Below, one piece after another: positions 18,284 to 27,049 of a stretch of DNA of 64,000 nucleotides. This DNA comes from an uncultured Oscillospiraceae bacterium. GTDB taxonomy: Bacteria; Bacillota; Clostridia; Oscillospirales; Oscillospiraceae. The stretch is from NCBI GenBank assembly GCA_944383195.1, contig CALWOP010000002.1, positions 21,657-85,656 on the forward strand, given 5' to 3'. The translations under genes were made by a program, and so were the position numbers. The notes below the pieces were generated by a model. That model was not told the DNA's origin. It saw only the letters and a list, made by a program, of their open reading frames with translations, and made no database searches. The stretch's first letter is position 1; each line of letters opens with the position of its first letter.

Positions 18284-19807
18284 TCATTCCGCCGCGGCGG
18301 CGATCTTGCTTTCAAATTTGGTCGCCAGGGTCAGGATCTCGTTCTGCGTGGTCTCCCGGGCCATGACTTCCCCGGTGATCCGTCCATCGCACATGACGAT
18401 GATCCGGTCCGCAATGCCCATGACCTCCGGCATTTCCGAGGAAACAAACATCACCGCGATGCCCTGCTGCTTGAGGTGGTTCATCAGATTGTAGATCTCC
18501 ACCTTGGCCGCCACGTCGATCCCTCGGGTGGGCTCGTCAAAAATCACCACTCTGGAATTTCGGGCCAGCCACTTTCCCACGACCACCTTTTGCTGGTTTC
18601 CGCCGGACAGGTTGCCCGCGTCAATGTCCACACCCGGCGTTTTGATCTTCAGATCCTCCACCGCCTGCTGGCACATGGCGTCCTCCTTCTGGCGGTTCAC
18701 CACCCCCAGGGGGCCGCACAGCAGATCCAGGTTGGGCAGGGCAATATTGTGCCGGATGGAGAGCTTGGTGCAAAGGCCGTCCTTTTTCCGGTCCTCCGGC
18801 GCCAGCACGATGCCCGCCCGGATGGCATCCTGGGGCTTGTGGATGGTGACGGGCTGGCCGACCAGGATCAGTTCCCCACCGTCCTTTGGGTCCACGCCGA
18901 AAATGGCTCGGGTGGCCTCGGTGCGCCCGGCTCCCATCAGCCCGGCAAAGCCCACGATCTCTCCCTCGTACAGGTCAAAGCTCACATCCCGGACCATCCG
19001 TCCGGCATTGAGATGCTTCACTTCAAAAATCTTTTTCCCTTTCTCGCAGGTCACCCGGGGGAACTTCTCCTTGATCTCCCGGCCCACCATATGGGCGATG
19101 ATCTCATCCATGGTGGCGTCCTTAAAGTTCATGGAGGTGATGTACTGACCGTCCCGCATAATGCTGACCCGGTCCACAATGTGCTGCAGCTCTTCCAGGC
19201 GGTGGGAGATATAGATGATCCCGTAGCCGCTCTCTTTCAGCTGCCGGATGATCCGAAACAGCTCGTCAATTTCCTTGGAGGTGAGGGCGGAGGTGGGCTC
19301 ATCCATGATGAGGATTCGGGCCTTGGTGGACAGGGCCTTGGCAATTTCCACCATCTGCTGCTTGGATACCGGCAGATCGCCCACCACCTGGCGGGGGTCA
19401 ATGTCGATTTTCAGCTCATCCAGCACCCGCTGGGCCTCGCTCTCCATCTCCCGGTTGGCCAGGACCATGCCCCGGCACGTTTCCCGGCCCAGAAACATAT
19501 TTTCAGCCACCGACAGGTGGCGGCACATATTCAGCTCCTGGTGAATAATGGCCACCCCGATCTCCTGGGCCTGTTTGGGCGTCAGATCGCCGTATTCCCG
19601 GCCAAAGATCTCCATCGTGCCCGAATCCCGGGTGTACACGCCGCTTAAAATTTTCATCAGGGTGGATTTCCCCGCGCCGTTTTCTCCCAGAAGGGCCAGC
19701 ACCTCTCCCGAACGCAGCTCCAGCTGAACATTGTCCAAAGCCTTCACGCCCGGGAACGTTTTGCAAATGCCTTTCATGGAAACGATGGTCTCATTCATAT
19801 CCTTCAC
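18284..19807 (-). CDS. sugar ABC transporter ATP-binding protein (RbsA/MglA type)
   Basis: A 507-residue tandem ABC ATPase with intact motifs in the first cassette: Walker A GENGAGKST, LPVSKQQMVEIAKAL signature region and Walker B LIMDEPTSAL. The second cassette has GLMGAGRTE in place of a standard P-loop, as is usual for this family, an LSGGNQQKV signature and DEPTRGID. It energises uptake by the permease encoded next. A GTG start at 19807 fits the AGGAGG at good spacing better than the ATG at 19798. It is first in the importer operon. It serves as a control for the degenerate homologue at 10220-11695, where all these motifs are missing. Confidence 0.92.
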   Translation of the reverse strand: MKDMNETIVSMKGICKTFPGVKALDNVQLELRSGEVLALLGENGAGKSTLMKILSGVYTRDSGTMEIFGREYGDLTPKQAQEIGVAIIHQELNMCRHLSVAENMFLGRETCRGMVLANREMESEAQRVLDELKIDIDPRQVVGDLPVSKQQMVEIAKALSTKARILIMDEPTSALTSKEIDELFRIIRQLKESGYGIIYISHRLEELQHIVDRVSIMRDGQYITSMNFKDATMDEIIAHMVGREIKEKFPRVTCEKGKKIFEVKHLNAGRMVRDVSFDLYEGEIVGFAGLMGAGRTEATRAIFGVDPKDGGELILVGQPVTIHKPQDAIRAGIVLAPEDRKKDGLCTKLSIRHNIALPNLDLLCGPLGVVNRQKEDAMCQQAVEDLKIKTPGVDIDAGNLSGGNQQKVVVGKWLARNSRVVIFDEPTRGIDVAAKVEIYNLMNHLKQQGIAVMFVSSEMPEVMGIADRIIVMCDGRITGEVMARETTQNEILTLATKFESKIAAAAE

Positions 19808-20135
19808 CCGTCCCCCTCCTATAGCATATTACCGAATCTCGCTTTTCTACATTATACATTTTTGTCATTGTGCATAAAAGTGGGGATTCTTTTGATTTAG
19901 GTGGGGTTTTTTATGGTCTTTGCCGGGATCACATTTTCTCCCCCCTTAGGCAGACAAATTCCCCCTCCTTTCGCTTTGTCCCCTGTATGAGGGCTTCATA
20001 AATCTTCATTCCCATATTCAGAATTCTTCAGCTTATCTTCCTTGCTCCCCAACAGGCCTACAAGGTATAATGAACCACATTGTAAAAATCCTGCGTTGGC
20101 CGCCCGCCAGCGCCCAAAAGGAGTGGAGCACCACT
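19808..20135. promoter_or_regulatory. divergent promoter region between sugar importer and ATPase gene
   Basis: Leftward, a TATAAT (complement at 19851-19856) lies 44 bases before the importer GTG but has no good -35 element, which fits a promoter needing activation, plausibly by the AraC-type regulator. Rightward, TTGCTC (20042-20047), 18-base spacer and TATAAT (20066-20071) precede the ATPase ATG. I see no gene here. Confidence 0.6.
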
Positions 20136-21194
20136 ATGAACCTTACCATTACCGTCAATCACAAGCAGCTGCTGGACATTCTCTTAAACGTAGGCCTTGA
20201 GCGCCCGGTTTTTATCTGGGGGGCGCCCGGCATCGGGAAGTCCGCCATCGTGCAGGAATTTGCCGACAGCCTGGGGCTGGAGTGCGTCTCCCTCCTGGGC
20301 AGCCAGCTGGCCCCGGAGGATATCATCGGCGTGCCCCAAATCCGGGACGGCTTCAGCGAGTTCTGCCCGCCCCGGTCCATCGCCCGGCAGGAGCCCTATG
20401 TGCTGTTTCTGGACGAGCTGAACGCCTGCACCTCTGAGGTGCAAAAGGCCTTTTACTCCCTCATCCACGAGCGGCGCATCGGTGAATATCATCTCCCCGA
20501 GGGCTCCATCGTTCTGGGGGCGGGCAACCGCGCCCAGGACAACGCCATCACCCGGCCCATGTCCTCCGCCCTCATCAATCGGATGTTTCATGTCGAGCTG
20601 ACCGCCAGCCCCCGGCTGTGGCTGGAATGGGCCGCCCAGGCCAACATCCACCCCTATGTCTACGACTATATCACCAGCCGGCCCGATCATCTGTGGTCCA
20701 AGCCCCCCAAAAGCGAAGAGCCCTTCTCCACGCCCCGCTCCTGGCATATGCTCAGCGACGCCATCCACAGCTACGGCCCGGACGTGAGCCTGGACAGCCT
20801 TCGCGTTCTGGCCTGCGGCTGTCTCAGCCCCCAGCACGCCACTCAATTTCTGGCCTACCTGCGCCAGGTGCGCAGCCAGTACGCACTGGACAAAATCTTG
20901 TCCGGCGAACAGCCCTGGCCGGACAAGCCTGAGGAGCGCGACGTGCTCTACTTCCTAGCCCAGTCCCTGCGGGCACGCCTGGTCAAAGAGCTGCCCTCTG
21001 AGCGGGGCAAACTCAGCGCCGACAGTCGGGCGCTGGTGCTCCAGGCCAAGGATCGCATCACGGAGCTGGCCGATCTCAGCCTGGAGATCGCCCGGATGGC
21101 GGTGACGCCCGAAGACGGCAGAGAGCTGCCCGACTGGTTTGTGGTGGAGCTGTTCCGGGACCTGCCCCGCCTGGCCGACAAGCGAAACGGATGA
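20136..21194 (+). CDS. AAA+ ATPase of the MoxR-like (AAA_5) type
   Basis: A 352-residue ATPase with Walker A GAPGIGKS (residues 29-36), Walker B VLFLDELN, and sensor 1 region AGNRAQDN followed by INRMF. The C-terminal part is helical. The start at 20136 has AAAGGAG some 12 bases upstream; the open frame begins at 20070, inside the -10 element. It overlaps the next gene by ATGA, so the two proteins are made together. Such ATPases paired with VWA or metallopeptidase-like proteins are thought to remodel or load metal into client proteins. Confidence 0.85.
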   Translation: MNLTITVNHKQLLDILLNVGLERPVFIWGAPGIGKSAIVQEFADSLGLECVSLLGSQLAPEDIIGVPQIRDGFSEFCPPRSIARQEPYVLFLDELNACTSEVQKAFYSLIHERRIGEYHLPEGSIVLGAGNRAQDNAITRPMSSALINRMFHVELTASPRLWLEWAAQANIHPYVYDYITSRPDHLWSKPPKSEEPFSTPRSWHMLSDAIHSYGPDVSLDSLRVLACGCLSPQHATQFLAYLRQVRSQYALDKILSGEQPWPDKPEERDVLYFLAQSLRARLVKELPSERGKLSADSRALVLQAKDRITELADLSLEIARMAVTPEDGRELPDWFVVELFRDLPRLADKRNG

Positions 21195-22969
21195 GCGGCA
21201 AGAAGCAGCAACGGGCCAACCCGGCCCGGGAGGCCTTTCAGGCAGGGTGCGGACTGGTGGCCCTGAACCCGGTGCTGGGCCCGCTGATGAAAGAGGCCGT
21301 CCCCCATTTTGACGACAGCTACCCCATGGCACGGGAGGACTGGGCCTGGGTAGACTCCAACGGGGAGCTCTATGCCAACAGCCACCGCCGGGCCTCCGCC
21401 CAGGAGTGGGCCTATGTGGTGGCCCACTGCCTGCTCCACCTGGCTCTGGGCCACATCCGGGAGGACCGGGCGGGGGATCTGGTATGGAACGCCGCCTGCG
21501 ACTGCGTGACTGCCCGCTACCTGTCCGACCTGCGCATCGGCACGCCCCCCGGCGAACTGTCTGCCCCCCTGCCCCCCAACACCCGGGAGGAGGAGAGCCT
21601 TTACCTCTGGCTGAAAGAGCACAGCGACAGCGCCTATTTTCACTTCTCCACCATGAGCGGCGGCCGGCCCGACCTGGTGTGGGAACCCATCCGCTCCAAC
21701 TGGTGGCAGGGCCCCACCAACTGGCGGCAGCTGTTCGCCGAAAGTCTCCGGGAGGCCCTGCGCTCTGCTGTGGATTACGCCGGGGGCGTCACCACCGTTC
21801 CGGGCACCCAGAAAAAAATGGGCCCCATCCAGCGCGCCCAGGAGTGGTTTCTATCCAGCTACCCTCTGCTGGGCGGGGTCGCCTCGGGTTTCCGCCTTAT
21901 CGATGACCCGTTGACCGTCCAGCGGATGAACATTCCCGTGGCTGCCATCTCCATTCAGATGCGGGAGATCTATGTGAATCCCGCCGCCTCCCTGACTGAG
22001 GAGGAGTGGCGGTTCGTCCTGGCCCACGAATACCTCCACGCGGCCCTGTGCCACGAAGCCCGGCTGGAGAAGCGGGACCCAGAGTTGTGGAACGTGGCCT
22101 GCGACTATGTGATCAATCAGTGGCTGCGGGACATGGGGGTGGGCTCCATGCCCGAGGGCCTGCTCTATGACCCGGAGCTTCAGGGCCTGTCGGCGGAGAG
22201 CATCTACGACCGGCTGGCCGCTAACCTGCGCAAATACCGTCGCATGGCCCAGCACGATATCCTCTTCGGCACGCCGGGCTGGACCGGCTCCAAGGACTTT
22301 GTGGATCTGGACGCCTGGTGCCGCGGGGCCATTCAGCGGGGTCTGGACTACCACCAGACCCACGAGCGTGGCTATCTCCCCCAGGGGCTGGTGGAGGAGA
22401 TCCGCGCCCTGTCCCAGCCGCCCATCCCCTGGGATGTAAAGCTGGCCCGATGGTTTGACCAGCGTTTTGAGCCCCTGGAGAAGCGCCGCACTTACGCCCG
22501 GCTCAGCCGCCGCCAGTCTTCCACACCGGACATTCCCCGCCCCTCCTGGCATCAGGAGGAGGCGGCCCAGGCAGGCCGGACGTTCGGCGTACTGCTGGAC
22601 ACCTCCGGCTCCATGGACCGTGCCCTGCTGGCCGCCGCTCTGGGCTCCATCGCCAGCTACAGCGCCGCCCGGGACGTCAAGCAGGTACGCGTGGTATTCT
22701 GCGACGCCGCCCCCTACGACCAGGGGTACATGGAGGCATCGGATATCGCCGGAAGCGTCAAGGTCCGGGGGCGGGGCGGCACTGTCCTCCAGCCGGGGAT
22801 CGAGCTGCTGGAGCAGGCGCCTGATTTCCCCAAAGGGGCGCCGGTGCTCATCATCACCGACGGTGACTGCGACCGGCTGAATCTCCATGGCCGGGATCAC
22901 GCGTTTCTGATTCCCCGGGGCCGCAGCCTGCCCTTTCCGCCCAAGGGGCCGGTCTTTTATTTGGAATAG
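21191..22969 (+). CDS. DUF2201-like putative metallopeptidase/VWA-like protein with duplicated N-domain
   Basis: A 592-residue cytoplasmic protein. The N-terminal half has two copies of a metallopeptidase-like unit. Copy 1 holds HCLLHLALGH (residues 79-88), where the catalytic Glu of HExxH is replaced by Cys, followed by WNAACDCVTARYL. Copy 2 holds HEYLHAALCH (279-288), an intact HExxH with third His, followed by WNVACDYVINQWL. The C-terminal part is a VWA-like domain with MIDAS motif DTSGS (470-474) and LIITDGDCD. This matches the DUF2201 family, usually next to a MoxR-type ATPase, as here with ATGA overlap. The substrate is unknown; a maturation or chaperone role with the ATPase is inference. 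Confidence 0.82.
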   Translation: MSGKKQQRANPAREAFQAGCGLVALNPVLGPLMKEAVPHFDDSYPMAREDWAWVDSNGELYANSHRRASAQEWAYVVAHCLLHLALGHIREDRAGDLVWNAACDCVTARYLSDLRIGTPPGELSAPLPPNTREEESLYLWLKEHSDSAYFHFSTMSGGRPDLVWEPIRSNWWQGPTNWRQLFAESLREALRSAVDYAGGVTTVPGTQKKMGPIQRAQEWFLSSYPLLGGVASGFRLIDDPLTVQRMNIPVAAISIQMREIYVNPAASLTEEEWRFVLAHEYLHAALCHEARLEKRDPELWNVACDYVINQWLRDMGVGSMPEGLLYDPELQGLSAESIYDRLAANLRKYRRMAQHDILFGTPGWTGSKDFVDLDAWCRGAIQRGLDYHQTHERGYLPQGLVEEIRALSQPPIPWDVKLARWFDQRFEPLEKRRTYARLSRRQSSTPDIPRPSWHQEEAAQAGRTFGVLLDTSGSMDRALLAAALGSIASYSAARDVKQVRVVFCDAAPYDQGYMEASDIAGSVKVRGRGGTVLQPGIELLEQAPDFPKGAPVLIITDGDCDRLNLHGRDHAFLIPRGRSLPFPPKGPVFYLE

Positions 22970-23040
22970 CGCCCGGATTTGTCCCGGCTTTGCCTTGCTT
23001 CTTCTCCCGCTGTGACCCTTACCGGCCCATTTTACCTGCC

Positions 23041-23069
23041 TTGGAATTTTTTTCGTTTTATGGTACAAT
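23041..23069 (+). promoter_or_regulatory. sigma-A promoter of the J-domain gene
   Basis: TTGGAA (23041-23046), 17-base spacer, TACAAT (23064-23069), about 90 bases upstream of the ATG at 23161. Confidence 0.7.
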
Positions 23070-23160
23070 GAGCCAATCCATAATGTCACTGGGCAATTTG
23101 TCAGGGGGGAAACGGATATGGCAATCCTGGGAATTGATTTGGGGATCAGGGGGCACACAC

Positions 23161-24627
23161 ATGAGCTGGCCCTGGGATGACCTGGGCCTGGACGGCCCCT
23201 CCTCTCTCAATGAGGTGCGCCGGGCCTACGCCCAGCGGCTGAAAGACGTACATCCCGAGGAGGACCCGGAGGGATTTCAGCAGCTGCACGCCGCCTACCA
23301 AAAGGCCCGTCAACTGGCCAGGCAGGCGCAGCGGGGAGAATCTTCCGCCCCGTGGAACCCGCAGCCGCCCCGCCCCCGTCCTGCGCAGCCGGACCAGGCG
23401 TCTGCGCAGGAGGAAGCAAGCGGGCCGGACTTCACTGCCCTGCTGGAGCAGGAATCGACGCAAGCGCCCCCTCAGCCGGAGTCTCCGGAATCCAAGTTTG
23501 ATTTTGACGACCTGCTCAACCAGCCCCAGGCCCAAGAGGAGGCCCCCCGGGAGCAGCAGAAGCAGCAGGATGAATCCTGGGACTTTCAGCGCCTCCTCCA
23601 TGAGGAAGCCGCCCAGAAGGCAGACACAAAACACCCCGGCGGCGGTCAGAAGCCGCCCAAACAGCAGGCAAAGCAGCCGCGTTCCCGCCAGCGGCGCCCC
23701 GGCCTGGTCATACTGGCCGTGGTTTTGGGCATCTTTTTCCTGCTCCCGGCGGCCATTGGGCTGGGCGTCTACCTGTCCGGACTGTCGGACCGGCAGTCAG
23801 CCAACCGGATCAGCCAGTATATCGAGGAGGATCTGGGCTATCCGGTGGAGCTCCAGTACGCCGACCAGTCCCAAATGCTATTCTACCTGCCGTCACACCA
23901 TAAATCCTTTACAGCCTGGCCGGAGGGGGAGCGGGATCTCTCCCAGGGAAAGCTGGGCTATGGGACCGATTTGGGCAGCCATCTGCTCACCTACGCTTTA
24001 CAGACATTTTGTGATGAGTGGGGCTACGACTATGAGCTGAAGCTGCTGAATGAAGATGGCGATTACCTCTCCGCTGACGAACTGCCGGCCATTTACGGCA
24101 TTTCCACTAACTTTATGGGTGAGTCAGAGTTTCTCACCGCCCTGTGGGAGGAGATGGACCGCTTGTCCCAGGAGAACTGGTACGTCCTGTGGCAGCCTAC
24201 CTACCAGGTACAAATGGAGGCGTGGAATATGCCTTACTTCACCTATCGCTCCTCTGACGGGCCCTTCCCGGGAGCGGAGATCATCTCCCACTATGAGGAA
24301 AAGGTGCCCCTGGAAGTGGTGACCTATCTGGTGGAGGGGTGCGACCTGCGGGAGCTGGATTTTGGGGACCGGGCGTTCCATCTGGAGGATCTGGGCAGCG
24401 TGACCTTGCACGAAGAGTCCTATGTCTTGATGGCCGGAGTGGAGGATGCCACCGGACAGACCACGCGGCTGTACCTCTACAACGGGTCGTACCTGGTCAG
24501 CGTCCCGCCATCGGAGTTTGATCCCAACATGGCCCATATCGACTATGTGCATCTTTTGATGGGAGACAGGATTCCAACGCCGGAATATGATCTCCCCTGG
24601 CCCAGAATCGGGATTTGTCGAAACTGA
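23161..24627 (+). CDS. J-domain membrane protein
   Basis: A 488-residue protein. Residues 10-50 form a J domain (LNEVRRAYAQRLKDVHPEED); the canonical HPD tripeptide is HPE at 31-33. A long Pro/Gln/Glu-rich linker carries three spaced DFxxLL motifs (DFTALL, DFDDLL, DFQRLL). One membrane segment lies near residues 181-207 (GLVILAVVLGIFFLLPAAIG), and about 280 residues then face outside. The outside domain is not recognised. The ATG at 23161 follows a G-rich site and the promoter at 23041; the frame is open upstream to 22990 but that part overlaps the promoter. Presence of HPE rather than HPD makes normal DnaK stimulation doubtful. Confidence 0.75.
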   Translation: MSWPWDDLGLDGPSSLNEVRRAYAQRLKDVHPEEDPEGFQQLHAAYQKARQLARQAQRGESSAPWNPQPPRPRPAQPDQASAQEEASGPDFTALLEQESTQAPPQPESPESKFDFDDLLNQPQAQEEAPREQQKQQDESWDFQRLLHEEAAQKADTKHPGGGQKPPKQQAKQPRSRQRRPGLVILAVVLGIFFLLPAAIGLGVYLSGLSDRQSANRISQYIEEDLGYPVELQYADQSQMLFYLPSHHKSFTAWPEGERDLSQGKLGYGTDLGSHLLTYALQTFCDEWGYDYELKLLNEDGDYLSADELPAIYGISTNFMGESEFLTALWEEMDRLSQENWYVLWQPTYQVQMEAWNMPYFTYRSSDGPFPGAEIISHYEEKVPLEVVTYLVEGCDLRELDFGDRAFHLEDLGSVTLHEESYVLMAGVEDATGQTTRLYLYNGSYLVSVPPSEFDPNMAHIDYVHLLMGDRIPTPEYDLPWPRIGICRN

Positions 24628-24801
24628 GCAAGCACCGGGAGGAACACCGGGGACGGAGCACTTTATGGGAAAGCTGGTTCAAGTCAATTTCAGCGTCTGA
24701 TCTGACCCTGGGGTTCCTGGAGGATCACGCGCGCTGCAAAAGCGGTCAGATCGTCCCTACTGCCTGCTCTGGGATCTGAATCTGGACAAATCGTTTCAGC
24801 A
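24628..24801 (+). other. possible gene remnant after the J-domain gene
   Basis: No intact gene. Just past the stop, the next frame (from about 24623) stays open for some 50 codons with protein-like stretches such as STLWESWFKS and LGFLEDHARCKSG, resembling the middle region of other J-domain proteins. No start codon or ribosome site supports translation. It may be what is left of a second gene. Confidence 0.25.
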
Positions 24802-24838
24802 AAAAGGCCGGCGGCTCAATCTGAGCCGCCGGCCTTTT
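24802..24838. terminator. bidirectional intrinsic terminator
   Basis: Perfect 17-base arms (24802-24818 and 24822-24838) ending in A and T runs, between the rightward J-domain gene and the leftward hemerythrin remnant. Confidence 0.92.
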
Positions 24839-24872
24839 GCCCTCATAGTTCAGGGGTTTCGGGTAAAGCCTG

Positions 24873-25668
24873 TCAAACGGTTTCCTGCGCAAGGCGAAAG
24901 AAGGGGGAATCTGTGGCAACAAAAAACTCTCCCTTTTCCGAATCAAAGCGCAGCGAAATCTTGGGCTGAAATTTCTTCAGTGCCTGCTTGGGGGATATCT
25001 CCAACAAAACACTGCTCTCTACCTCCGCCATCGCCTCGTCTTCTCCAATTAAGTAGCCGGCCAAGGTTTTCCAGAACTGCGCGCCGAATATTTCCACGGT
25101 AGCCAGCACCAACGCCATCTCATTTTCAATTTTATGCCCGTACAAGGTGGTGAAAATATCATCCAACAGCTTCTTCTCCAGACCGGCCAGTACCGTGATC
25201 ATCCGGCCTTGTTTCTGATATACGATTTTATGACACACTATGTCCTTGTCCGTGTCCCCCTGGTAGCGGGCATCCACTGTCTTGGCATTCATTTTGAGTT
25301 TTAATGTGGACTCGAACAGAAAATCCAGCTTGCGTTCGATTGTTGACAGGCTCAGCAGCTGTTCTTTTGGCTCCGTCGAAACGCCTTTGCCCACAATGGC
25401 CATATCCGCTGTGGTAATGAAGCTGCTTATGCAGCCCATATCCCTCATACTGGATCTGGCGCATATATTCCTCTTCCTGGCGTGCGTGGCGCTCAAAATA
25501 ATTTTTTAAGTAGATCAGACTTTCCCGCACGATAAGAAGCCGCGTTTCCGGCTCATATCCCCGCTCCCGGACCCGCTTTAAAATTGATTCTGCAAGAGAA
25601 AAGAGCTGCCGGTGTTCATGGTCGAATTGCTCAATTCCCATCAAATAGCTATCTTTCCACCTTAGCAT
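24873..25668 (-). pseudogene. hemerythrin-domain protein broken by an internal deletion and frameshift
   Basis: The first frame (from 25668, ATG after a GGGAAG site) encodes a bacteriohemerythrin start: MGIEQFDHEHRQLFSL, FERHARQEEEYM and YEGYGLHKQLHYH hold most of the iron ligands. Near 25430 the frame changes by one base. The second frame continues with FITTADMAIVGKG, which matches the last hemerythrin helix (normally His-x4-Asp; the His is now Phe), then about 150 residues of an unrecognised C-terminal domain ending at 24873. Roughly 35-45 residues between the third and fourth helices are missing. A single deletion between two short CAT repeats would explain both the loss and the shift. The oxygen- or iron-binding function is probably lost; the second part has no good start of its own. 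Confidence 0.7.
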
Positions 25669-25762
25669 AACCGTTTTCTTCCCTTTCACGCCGCCCATCC
25701 AGCCGTCACTCCCCGCCCTTTGATGGGCGCGGTCAGAGCGGGAGTTCATTCTATTAGTATAA

Positions 25763-25791
25763 TGTATAAGCTTTTTGTTTTATTGCGTCAA
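25763..25791 (-). promoter_or_regulatory. sigma-A promoter of the hemerythrin gene
   Basis: Minus strand TTGACG (25786-25791), 17-base spacer, TATACA (25763-25768), with a second TATACT a few bases downstream. It appears intact although the gene is broken. Confidence 0.65.
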
Positions 25792-25833
25792 GAAGAAAAT
25801 TTTCGGCTGTGGAACTTTTGATCAAAATGACGG

Positions 25834-25872
25834 CCTATGGGCGCCTCCCACTGATTGGGAGGCGCCCATAGG
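25834..25872 (-). terminator. long hairpin ending the zinc-ribbon/ABC-2 operon
   Basis: A perfect 17-bp stem with a 5-base loop (arms 25834-25850 and 25856-25872), 22 bases past the last stop. The following minus-strand sequence is T-rich but not a clean run. Confidence 0.75.
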
Positions 25873-25894
25873 CCCAGTAAACGCAGAACGGTTT

Positions 25895-27049
25895 TTACCG
25901 GCAAGCGCGGCTCTGCCTGGGGCCGGGCTTGTCAGAGGCAGGCAGAGACACTCCGCCCAATCCCCCAAGCAGTGCGGCCATCCCAACCAGTTTCCAGACT
26001 GCCAAAATCTGGCCCGCGCACCCGTCCAAATAGAGGGTCACAGGCATAAAGCCCGACAGCCGGGACAAGCCGGGCGCCATTTGGGTAAGGTCCACCAGGA
26101 CAGGGGAAAGGAGCAGCCCCGCCGCCGCCGCAAAGGGGAGCAGCACCGGCAGCACCCGCCACACCTGTCCCCGGCTCAGCAACAAGCTCAGACCGCCCAG
26201 GGCCAGCAGATAGGGCAGCAGCATGACCGCCCCCATCCAGGACCCGGTTGCCAGCAGCAGCGCGGCGCTGGATGCCAGCAGCGCGGGAACCATCCAGGCA
26301 GTCAGCCTGGGCAGCAGCACTTGCCAAAGGCTGCGCACCCCCAGCAGGCGCTTTGCCTGGCCGCTTTCTTTCCACCGGCCAAGATCCGCCCCCACCGACA
26401 GGGACCATATCAGCAGCCCCACCGCCAGCAACCCCTGAACGGCCTGTTCCATGCCCGCTTCGGCCAATGCCAGCGGCTCCATGGCCTGCCCGTCCGCCGT
26501 CTCCGGCACCACAGCCACCCGCTGATCTTCGGGCAAAATCTCCTCCAGACGGGGGATGGCCTGCTCCAGCTGTTCCCCGCTTACCTGGAGCCGCTGTTCC
26601 ACATACTCCCTGGCAATGCCTGGGGTGGCCAGCTCCAGCACCACCGCTGCCACCGTCTCCCGCACCAGGGGATACACCGTAGAACCAGGGCCGGTCACCA
26701 GCGTGATGAGTCCCTCATACTCCCCCCGGGCCAAACGTTGGTCAAAGTCTTCCCGTAAAATCAGTCCGCAGTCCCAGCGGCTGGTGGACACACACTGCAA
26801 AATCTCATCTTCATCCGCCGGACGAAAGCGCACCAGCTCCCCGCCGTGCCTTTCCAGCCCAGCCAGAAACGCCGTCCCCTCTCCCTGAGGGGCCGCAACG
26901 CCCACGGTCACGATCCCCCCTTCCCCCTGCCAGGGAAGCAGGCGGAAAAGAGCGGCCGCCCCCGTTAGCAGCAGCAGGAATATCCAAAGCCGCCGGTGCA
27001 GCAGGCATCGGCGCAGCTCCATCCCAAAGGCCGTCGTCAAATATCTCAT
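25895..27049 (-). CDS. ABC-2 type permease subunit
   Basis: A 384-residue membrane protein with one N-terminal membrane helix (LHRRLWIFLLLLTGAAALF), an outside domain of about 150 residues (residues 45-170), and five to six hydrophobic segments at the C-terminus. This is the ABC2_membrane_3 layout of exporters such as the YhgE/DrrB-like group. It overlaps the preceding permease gene by ATGA, so the two are made together, most likely as a heterodimer. The ATPase is encoded three genes upstream. The exported substrate is unknown. Confidence 0.83.
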   Translation of the reverse strand: MRYLTTAFGMELRRCLLHRRLWIFLLLLTGAAALFRLLPWQGEGGIVTVGVAAPQGEGTAFLAGLERHGGELVRFRPADEDEILQCVSTSRWDCGLILREDFDQRLARGEYEGLITLVTGPGSTVYPLVRETVAAVVLELATPGIAREYVEQRLQVSGEQLEQAIPRLEEILPEDQRVAVVPETADGQAMEPLALAEAGMEQAVQGLLAVGLLIWSLSVGADLGRWKESGQAKRLLGVRSLWQVLLPRLTAWMVPALLASSAALLLATGSWMGAVMLLPYLLALGGLSLLLSRGQVWRVLPVLLPFAAAAGLLLSPVLVDLTQMAPGLSRLSGFMPVTLYLDGCAGQILAVWKLVGMAALLGGLGGVSLPASDKPGPRQSRACR

